Positions 11,292 to 16,506 of a DNA stretch of 16,506 nt are shown here, one piece after another. Position 1 is the first letter of the stretch; each line of letters opens with the position of its first letter. The DNA is from 2-01-FULL-49-22 sp036507655 (GTDB lineage: Bacteria > Patescibacteriota > Saccharimonadia > Saccharimonadales > UBA10212): positions 1 through 16,506 of the forward strand of contig DATCIS010000013.1 in the NCBI GenBank assembly GCA_036507655.1. Direction: 5' to 3'. Position numbers and translations under genes: made by a program. The notes below the pieces were generated by a model that was given only the letters and a program-made list of their open reading frames with translations, was not told the origin of the DNA and did not search any database.

Positions 11292-12059
11292 ATGGCCTAT
11301 AGGAGATATGAGAGGGCGCCATATGAGCCGGGGCAGACGGCGCCGTATAAGATTAGTCGCAGCAAAATCGACTTATTTATCAATTGCCCCAGGTGTTTTT
11401 GGCTGGATGCCAGGTTAAAAATCAGCCGCCCAAAAGGCCCGCCATTTACTCTAAACTCGGCTGTTGACCAGCTTCTGAAGCAAGAGTTCGATGTCCTGCG
11501 CAAAAACGGCAAACAACACCCGCTGCAAATCGAATACGGAATAGACGCCAAGCCGGTAGACCACGACAAACTCAATGCCTGGCGCCACAACTTTACAGGT
11601 GTCCAGTTTCTACATGAGCCCACAAACTTGATGGTTTTTGGCGCAATTGATGATTTATGGCAGAATTCCAAGGGCCAATACATAGTTTTAGATTACAAAT
11701 CGACTTCTAAAGCCGGCAAGATCACCGAACTCGGGAATGAATCGTGGCATAACCAATACCGCCGCCAGCTAGGAGTTTACCAATGGCTGCTGCGGCAAAA
11801 CGGCCTAACAGTTAGCAACACCGGCTACTGGGTTTATTGCAACGCCGCGAAAGGCGGTAAGACCTTCGATAAGAAGCTGGAATTCGAACTGACACTAATC
11901 GAAGAAAAAATCGACGACAAATGGGTCGAACCTGCGCTACTTAAGATCAAAAAGACACTTGAAGGTGAAATGCCTGAAAATGACCCAACTTGCGAATTTT
12001 GTACTTACGCTCGCTCACGTACTCAATTAACGCTGGACGCTGTTAGTAAGAAGAAATAG
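11292..12059 (+). CDS. PD-(D/E)XK nuclease (RecB/Cas4-like) with four paired Cys
   Basis: 255 residues. The RecB-type nuclease core is visible: Asp120/Asp121 in VFGAIDDLW, the D-x-K of YIVLDYKSTSK (Asp134, Lys136), and the trailing Gln/Tyr motif YRRQLGVYQWLL (Gln159, Tyr163). Pairs of Cys lie before and after the core: Cys32 and Cys35 (FINCPRCFW), Cys234 and Cys237 (DPTCEFCTYA). In Cas4 and AddB, Cys residues flanking this core hold a 4Fe-4S cluster, so a cluster is likely here. The family acts on DNA ends in repair, or on prespacers in CRISPR; no CRISPR array or cas gene is in this window, so a repair role is more likely. It is followed by serS after 9 bp. The substrate is unknown. Confidence 0.8.
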   Translation: MAYRRYERAPYEPGQTAPYKISRSKIDLFINCPRCFWLDARLKISRPKGPPFTLNSAVDQLLKQEFDVLRKNGKQHPLQIEYGIDAKPVDHDKLNAWRHNFTGVQFLHEPTNLMVFGAIDDLWQNSKGQYIVLDYKSTSKAGKITELGNESWHNQYRRQLGVYQWLLRQNGLTVSNTGYWVYCNAAKGGKTFDKKLEFELTLIEEKIDDKWVEPALLKIKKTLEGEMPENDPTCEFCTYARSRTQLTLDAVSKKK

Positions 12060-12068
12060 AATGAAGCT

Positions 12069-13322
12069 ATGCTAGACATCCGGTTTATTAGGGAGAACGC
12101 CGAGTTAGTGGAGCAAAAAGCCAAGCAAAAGGGCTTTGAGGTTGACGTACCAGGAGTTTTAAACAAGGATAAATCGCGGCGAGAAAAACTGGATGAAATC
12201 CAGAAGCTTCAGAAAGAAAGAAACGAGCTTTCTAATAGCATAAAAGGTAGACCACCGACTCATGAAGAAACAGAAAAAGGACGCGCTCTCAAGGAACGAA
12301 TAGCACCTCTTGAAAAAAATCTAAACACGATAGAAGAAGAATTCCAAAAAAGTTTCCAAGAGATTCCTAATATTTTTCCGGACGATACGCCGCTAGGGGA
12401 CGAAGAAGCCAGCCGCGAAGAACGAAAATGGGGGGACACGCCCGATAAAGGTTTTGAAGTGGTCGACCACGTGACATGGGCTGAACAGCGCGGCTTGTTG
12501 GATTTTGAACGTGGCGCCAAAATAGCCGGCAGCAAGTTTTATTTCACGACTGGAGCTTTGGTCCAGCTCGAACTGGCACTAACGCAATGGGCCATGGATT
12601 TCGTCGCCAAACAGAATTTCCTGCCAATGTTGGTTCCTCATCTAGTAAATAGCCGGGTGATTGACGGAACAGGCTTCAAGGCTCGCACCAAAGAAGAGGA
12701 ACAGATCTATAAAGTCGAGGGCCAGGATTTGAACCTGATAGCAACCGCTGAAATCCCTTTGACTGCCTTTCACGCCGATGAAATTCTAGCCGAGAAAGAT
12801 CTACCCAAACTTTATGCCGGTTATAGCCCGGCCTATCGTAAGGAAGCTGGCGCCTATGGCAAGCACAGCAAAGGGCTTTACCGTGTGCATCAGTTCAATA
12901 AAGTCGAGTTATACGTTTTTTGCAAACCAGAAGATAGTGAACATTGGCACCAAAAGATGGTAGAACTGGAGGAGAAACTCTGCCAACAACTATCGATCCC
13001 TTACCGTGTGGTTAGAATCGCTGCCGGTGATCTGGGGGCTGCCGCTTATAAGAAGTATGACATCGAGTACTGGAGCCCGTTAGATAAATCATATCGCGAG
13101 CTGACGAGTTGTTCGAACGTTACCGATTATCAGGCCAGGCGGCTAAATATTAGGTATCGTAAGGCTTCCGGCGGAACAAATTACGTGCACACTCTCAACG
13201 GCACAGCAGCGGCTACCAGTCGTCTGATGATTGCAATTATTGAGAATTATCAAACCGAGGGCGGGAAGGTTAGCGTGCCAGTGGCGCTACGGCCGTATAT
13301 GGGCGGTCAGCTGAGTATATGA
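12069..13322 (+). CDS. serS: Serine--tRNA ligase
   Basis: 417 residues, the normal length. Residues 1-105 form the N-terminal coiled-coil arm that binds the long variable arm of tRNA-Ser (MLDIRFIRENAELV, then KLQKERNELSNSIKG). The class II catalytic domain shows TAEIPLT (226-232) and motif 2 SPAYRKEAGAYGKHSKGLYRVHQF, with Arg257 and Glu259 contacting ATP. It also shows ELTSCSN (344-350), which positions serine, and motif 3 HTLNGTAAATSRLMIAIIENYQ, with Arg385. Motif 3 usually reads NGSGLAVGR; here it is NGTAAATSR, with the Arg kept. It charges tRNA-Ser in the cytoplasm. There is no SD at the ATG (12069), so coupling to the nuclease gene is likely. It overlaps hpf by 4 nt (ATGA). Confidence 0.97.
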   Translation: MLDIRFIRENAELVEQKAKQKGFEVDVPGVLNKDKSRREKLDEIQKLQKERNELSNSIKGRPPTHEETEKGRALKERIAPLEKNLNTIEEEFQKSFQEIPNIFPDDTPLGDEEASREERKWGDTPDKGFEVVDHVTWAEQRGLLDFERGAKIAGSKFYFTTGALVQLELALTQWAMDFVAKQNFLPMLVPHLVNSRVIDGTGFKARTKEEEQIYKVEGQDLNLIATAEIPLTAFHADEILAEKDLPKLYAGYSPAYRKEAGAYGKHSKGLYRVHQFNKVELYVFCKPEDSEHWHQKMVELEEKLCQQLSIPYRVVRIAAGDLGAAAYKKYDIEYWSPLDKSYRELTSCSNVTDYQARRLNIRYRKASGGTNYVHTLNGTAAATSRLMIAIIENYQTEGGKVSVPVALRPYMGGQLSI

Positions 13323-13678
13323 TGAAGCTCAAAATCGACCACTTGCACGTTGCAGTCGAACCCGAGCTCACAGCTTATACGGAAGAAAAAATCGGCAAGA
13401 TAGACCATCTGTTAAGCCGGCACGCGCGCCGCAGCGCGCATGCCGAAGTAAAGCTCAAAGCCGGGCCGGGTAGAGGCAAAAAACAATTTATGTGCGAGGT
13501 TATAATCCATCTGCCCAAAGAAGTTGTAACAACTAACCAAACCGCCGAAACCCTTAATGCGGCTGTTGATTTGGCCGAAGCCAAACTCAAAAACCAGCTC
13601 AAAAAATATAAAGACAAACACACCCTAGCGCGGCGCCATAAAATCCGCCGCATTTTTGGCCGAATACGCCGGCGCTAA
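13319..13678 (+). CDS. hpf: Ribosome hibernation-promoting factor HPF/RaiA, short form
   Basis: 119 residues. The family fold is visible: LKIDHLHVAVEPELTAYTEEKIGKIDHLL, then HAEVKLKAGPGRGKKQFMCEVIIHLP, then TAETLNAAVDLAEAKLKNQLKKYKDKH. This is the short type (no C-terminal dimerisation domain as in long HPF), extended by a strongly basic tail, RRHKIRRIFGRIRRR. Short HPF/RaiA proteins sit in the decoding region of idle ribosomes and preserve them in stationary phase or starvation. The start overlaps the serS stop (ATGA, 13319-13322); a second ATG at 13322 would shorten it by one residue. Co-transcription with serS couples it to translation genes. Whether it makes 100S dimers or only inactive 70S cannot be told here. 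Confidence 0.9.
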   Translation: MMKLKIDHLHVAVEPELTAYTEEKIGKIDHLLSRHARRSAHAEVKLKAGPGRGKKQFMCEVIIHLPKEVVTTNQTAETLNAAVDLAEAKLKNQLKKYKDKHTLARRHKIRRIFGRIRRR

Positions 13679-13694
13679 AACCTCCCGGCTTTTT
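13668..13694 (+). terminator. Weak candidate terminator overlapping the hpf stop
   Basis: GCCGG (13668-13672) pairs with CCGGC (13685-13689) over a 12-nt loop, then TTTTT (13690-13694). The 5-bp stem and long loop make it weak; readthrough into secA is plausible. Confidence 0.35.
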
Positions 13695-13698
13695 ACGG

Positions 13699-13767
13699 TA
13701 CAATAGGATGGTCTATTTATTGGAGTTTTATCTAACAACTAACCACTAGCAACTACCCAACTATATT
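13699..13767 (+). promoter_or_regulatory. Candidate -10 and SD-free leader of secA
   Basis: TACAAT (13699-13704) is a good -10 without a clear -35; start near 13711. The 57-nt leader has no Shine-Dalgarno close to the ATG (GGAG at 13722-13725 is over 40 nt away). It is C/A/T-rich and unstructured and contains three CAACTA copies (13736, 13750, 13758). Such an open leader could load ribosomes without SD pairing, or translation may depend on readthrough from hpf. Confidence 0.35.
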
Positions 13768-16395
13768 ATGGCTATTTTACCGAGTACGAAAATTTTGAAG
13801 CGGATTTTGGGCGACCCACAAGCCGGGACGCTCAAGCGGATGAAGAAGCGTGTGGCTGAGGTCAACGCGCTGGCTGATGAGTACAAAAAACTCTCCGATG
13901 CCAAATTACACGCCAAAACCGAGGAGCTTAAAAAGCAATTAGCCTCCGGCAAAACGCTCAACCAGATTTTACCTGAGGCTTTTGCGGTGGTGCGCGAAGC
14001 ATCGACCCGCGCAATAGGCCAACGCCATTTTGACGTACAGCTAATCGGCGGCATGGTGTTACACGAAGGCAAAGTTTCCGAAATGAAAACTGGTGAAGGC
14101 AAAACTTTGGTAGCGACACTAGCGGTTTATTTGAATGCTCTTGAAGGCAAGGGTGTGCACGTAGTAACGGTTAACGATTATCTGGTGCAACGAGATGCTG
14201 GCTGGATGGGCCAGATTTATGACTTTTTAGGTATGAGCACCGGTGTGGTGATACCCGACCAATCTTATGTGTATGACCCTGAGTTCGACAATAAAGATCA
14301 TGTTGACCCGCGATTTAGGCACCTACGCCCTGCAACGCGACAGGATGCTTATCAAGCCGATATCACATACGGCACCAACAACGAATTCGGCTTCGACTAC
14401 TTGCGGGACCACATGGTGCGCGAAGTAGACCAACTGCGCCAACGCGAGCTCCACTACGCGATTGTCGACGAAGTTGACTCAATCTTGATTGACGAAGCCC
14501 GCACGCCGCTGATTATATCGGCCCCAGCTACGGCTTCAGCCGCGGCCTATGACCAATTTGCCAAAGTTGTACGCCAGCTAAAAGAAACCGAGCATTACGA
14601 AAAAGATGAAAAACGCCGCAGCGTTATCCTAACCGATGCTGGCGTGGAGTTTGTCGAGAAAATCTTAGGTATCCAGGGGCTTTATTCAACCGAGAACCTA
14701 CGTACTATCTACCATCTAGAACAAGCCATGCGCGCCCAAGCGCTCTTTAACCGGGATAAGGATTATGTTGTGACAAACGAAGGCGAAATTGTCATCGTCG
14801 ATGACTTTACCGGGCGCTTGCTGCGGGGGCGACGTTATAACGAAGGGTTACACCAGGCGATTGAGGCCAAAGAAGGCGTTGAAGTCAAAGAAGAGACCAT
14901 GACGCTGGCTACCATATCCTTCCAAAATTACTTCCGTTTGTATAAGAAATTGGCTGGTATGACCGGTACGGCCAAGACCGAGGAGGAAGAATTCCACCAG
15001 GTTTACAAAATGGACGTGGTTGAAGTGCCGACCAATATGCCGATGGTACGCGACGATCTGACTGACAGAATTTATAAATCCGAGGCCGGCAAGTTCCGGG
15101 CGATCGTCAAACACGTCGCCGAGCTGCAAAAGAAAGGCCAGCCGGTGCTTTTGGGCACTGTTAGCGTCGAGAAAAATGAACTTTTGAGCCGGCTACTAAA
15201 AAGCGCTTCCGTTCCACATGAGGTTCTGAACGCCAAGAGCCACGAGCGCGAAGCACTGATTATCGCCAAAGCCGGTGAGAAAGGAGCGGTGACACTGGCG
15301 ACCAACATTGCCGGTCGCGGTACGGATATCGTGCTTGGTGAAGGAATTGTCAAGCTCGGTGGTCTATTTGTACTTGGCAGCGAGAGGCATGAGGCTCGTC
15401 GTATCGATAACCAACTGCGCGGCCGCTCCGGCCGTCAGGGCGACCCCGGCATGAGCCAGTTTTATGTTTCTTGCCAGGACGATCTGATGCGAATTTATGG
15501 CGGCGAGCGCATCGCGGCCATAATGGACAGGCTAAAAGTCGATGAAGACACGCCGATTGAAAGCCGCATGATAACCAGAAGCTTGGAGTCGGCCCAGAAA
15601 AAGGTCGAGGGCTTTAACTTTGATACGCGTAAGAATGTCGTCAAGTACGACGACGTCATGAACCGCCACCGTAAGGCCGTTTACGCGCTGCGCAGCGAAG
15701 TTTTGCGGGCTGAAGATATTAGTCCTAGGGTCAAGAAATTCATCAGCGAAGAAGTTGCGGCGCTCGTAGCTCATCCCGATTCAATGACTGAAGCCTTTGA
15801 GGCAGTGTTAAGCGAGGTCTTCCCATTTGACGAGCCAACGCTTGACAAACTATTCGATAGCGCGGCCGACAAGTTCGAATCCGAGTTACAAAGAACGGCC
15901 ATTAAGCTTTATGAACAACAAGAAAAAAGTTTCGGTGCTGAGATGTTCCGCAAGATCGAGAGTGATGTATACTTGCAGATTCTGGACAACTTATGGATGC
16001 AGCATCTGGAAAATATGGAGCATCTGCGCGAGGGTATTCACTGGATTGCCGTTGGCCAGCGAGACCCATTGGTAGAGTATCGTAAGCAGGGGCAGCGGCT
16101 GTTTGATGAGATGCAGGAAACGGTGCGGCACGATATCGTCCGGGCCATAATGCACGCCCAGCCAATGCCGCAAGAGGATATGGCCCGGCCGGTAGAAACC
16201 GAATTGACCCGAGCGGCCCGCAGTTCAGTGGACAATGCCAGCCAAGTCACCAGCACCGTAACTTTCACGGAGTCTGATTTTATAGACACTGAAGAGGAAC
16301 AGGCCCAGCAGGCCCGATTCAAAGTCGAACGTAAAAAAGCCCGTAAAGCCGAACGCCAACGCAAAAAAGCCGCTAAAAGACGTCATAAAAAGTAG
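13768..16395 (+). CDS. secA: Preprotein translocase ATPase SecA
   Basis: 875 residues. SecA is the ATP-driven motor that pushes unfolded preproteins through SecYEG at the membrane. NBD1 has Walker A MKTGEGKT (106-113) and Walker B VDEVDSILIDEART (233-246, DEVD 234-237). The preprotein cross-linking domain follows around 250-370. NBD2 has IAGRGTDI and QLRGRSGRQGDPG. The helical scaffold and wing follow, including FNFDTRKNVVKYDDVMNRHR and LDNLWMQHLENMEHLREGI. NBD1 carries an extra segment of roughly 20 residues (YVYDPEFDNKDHVDPRFRHL) before the DAYQADITYGTNNEFGFDYLRD block. The usual C-terminal zinc/SecB-binding CxCGSGKKYKxCC is absent; the tail is Lys/Arg-rich. There is no SD. An M16-like gene follows after 9 bp. 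Confidence 0.97.
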   Translation: MAILPSTKILKRILGDPQAGTLKRMKKRVAEVNALADEYKKLSDAKLHAKTEELKKQLASGKTLNQILPEAFAVVREASTRAIGQRHFDVQLIGGMVLHEGKVSEMKTGEGKTLVATLAVYLNALEGKGVHVVTVNDYLVQRDAGWMGQIYDFLGMSTGVVIPDQSYVYDPEFDNKDHVDPRFRHLRPATRQDAYQADITYGTNNEFGFDYLRDHMVREVDQLRQRELHYAIVDEVDSILIDEARTPLIISAPATASAAAYDQFAKVVRQLKETEHYEKDEKRRSVILTDAGVEFVEKILGIQGLYSTENLRTIYHLEQAMRAQALFNRDKDYVVTNEGEIVIVDDFTGRLLRGRRYNEGLHQAIEAKEGVEVKEETMTLATISFQNYFRLYKKLAGMTGTAKTEEEEFHQVYKMDVVEVPTNMPMVRDDLTDRIYKSEAGKFRAIVKHVAELQKKGQPVLLGTVSVEKNELLSRLLKSASVPHEVLNAKSHEREALIIAKAGEKGAVTLATNIAGRGTDIVLGEGIVKLGGLFVLGSERHEARRIDNQLRGRSGRQGDPGMSQFYVSCQDDLMRIYGGERIAAIMDRLKVDEDTPIESRMITRSLESAQKKVEGFNFDTRKNVVKYDDVMNRHRKAVYALRSEVLRAEDISPRVKKFISEEVAALVAHPDSMTEAFEAVLSEVFPFDEPTLDKLFDSAADKFESELQRTAIKLYEQQEKSFGAEMFRKIESDVYLQILDNLWMQHLENMEHLREGIHWIAVGQRDPLVEYRKQGQRLFDEMQETVRHDIVRAIMHAQPMPQEDMARPVETELTRAARSSVDNASQVTSTVTFTESDFIDTEEEQAQQARFKVERKKARKAERQRKKAAKRRHKK

Positions 16396-16404
16396 GATGC
16401 CTCA

Positions 16405-16506
16405 ATGAAGCATACAGTTAGTGAAGTTGTACTCAAAAATGGCGCACGTGGGCTTCTAATTAATGTGCCCGGAGCGGCCGTAACCAGCTTTGAATTGAAC
16501 TTTCGA
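16405..16506 (+). CDS. M16 (insulinase/pitrilysin-like) peptidase, N-terminal fragment
   Basis: 34 codons from ATG 16405 to the window edge without a stop. They read MKHTVSEVVLKNGARGLLIN followed by VPGAAVTSFELNFR. The LKNG.(R/K)GLLI..PGA.V.S....FR pattern is the first beta-strand pair of M16 peptidases, just before the segment that leads to the HxxEH zinc motif (outside the window). M16 enzymes are zinc metallopeptidases that degrade peptides in the cytoplasm or outside. It begins 9 bp after the secA stop with no clear SD and is probably co-transcribed. I recall M16 peptidases being common in Saccharibacteria-like genomes. The call rests on 34 residues. Confidence 0.65.
   Translation, partial: MKHTVSEVVLKNGARGLLINVPGAAVTSFELNFR

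Noticed and set aside
13762..13767. TATATT touching the secA ATG as a -10 box
   Set aside because: Transcription would begin inside the coding region, after the start codon.
1..16506. CRISPR array, prophage, insertion sequence or integrated element
   Set aside because: No spaced direct repeats, transposase, integrase or phage structural genes were found; base composition and gene style look even across the window.
1..16506. Alternative genetic code with TGA as Gly
   Set aside because: Several genes end properly at TGA (2259-2261, 3626-3628 on the minus strand, 13320-13322), and no in-frame TGA interrupts conserved domains.

Overview
The window reads as a gene-dense stretch of a small-genome bacterium of the Patescibacteria (CPR), most likely Saccharibacteria-like. 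This is inferred from gene content. There is a DUF2207 membrane protein with a poly-Gly tail. Bactofilin-like repeats are fused to a membrane domain. SecA carries an extra NBD1 segment, lacks the C-terminal zinc motif and is followed by an M16-type peptidase. Several short membrane-anchored proteins belong to no family I can name. TGA is used as a stop by at least three genes (helicase, the minus-strand membrane protein, serS), so the code is standard and not the TGA=Gly code of Gracilibacteria/SR1. No rRNA, tRNA, CRISPR array, transposase or integrase was seen.

Layout. 1-168: 3' end of an AlkA-like glycosylase. 324-845: conserved protein with a PH-like core behind a structured leader. 1065-2261: DEAD-box RNA helicase (motif II is DEVD) with its own promoter and a long leader hairpin. 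2360-3505: secreted/membrane bactofilin-like protein. 3626-4432 (minus): four-TM membrane protein, divergent from 4518-5192 (two PepSY-like domains). 5202-5531 (minus): small single-TM protein. 5649-5867: AbrB-type DNA-binding protein behind an operator with three GTTATAAC boxes at 11-bp spacing. 5896-6763: a 19-codon leader ORF, a HAD-like protein lacking the first motif-I Asp, and YjbQ. 6764-7939: a membrane-anchored coiled-coil protein flanked on both sides by promoter-hairpin-hairpin-terminator units that look like small RNAs, then about 190 bp of dense inverted repeats with no gene. 7940-9775: DUF2207 protein. 9889-10272: HExxH metallopeptidase. 10331-10768: small anchored Cys-containing protein. 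10874-11176: YggT, ended by a textbook terminator. 11292-13678: Cas4/RecB-like nuclease, serS and hpf in one tight cluster. 13768-16395: secA, followed after 9 bp by the start of an M16-like peptidase that runs off the window.

Functionally the window mixes housekeeping (translation: serS, hpf, helicase; secretion: secA; repair: AlkA-like, nuclease) with lineage-specific envelope proteins. Regulatory architecture is the most distinctive part. Several genes have a -10 box 6-9 nt before the start codon and no Shine-Dalgarno sequence (apparent leaderless mRNAs). Others have long structured leaders. Two diverged copies of a roughly 95-bp hairpin element sit directly after the stop codons of two membrane-protein genes. 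All functional assignments come from reading motifs; no database search was run.
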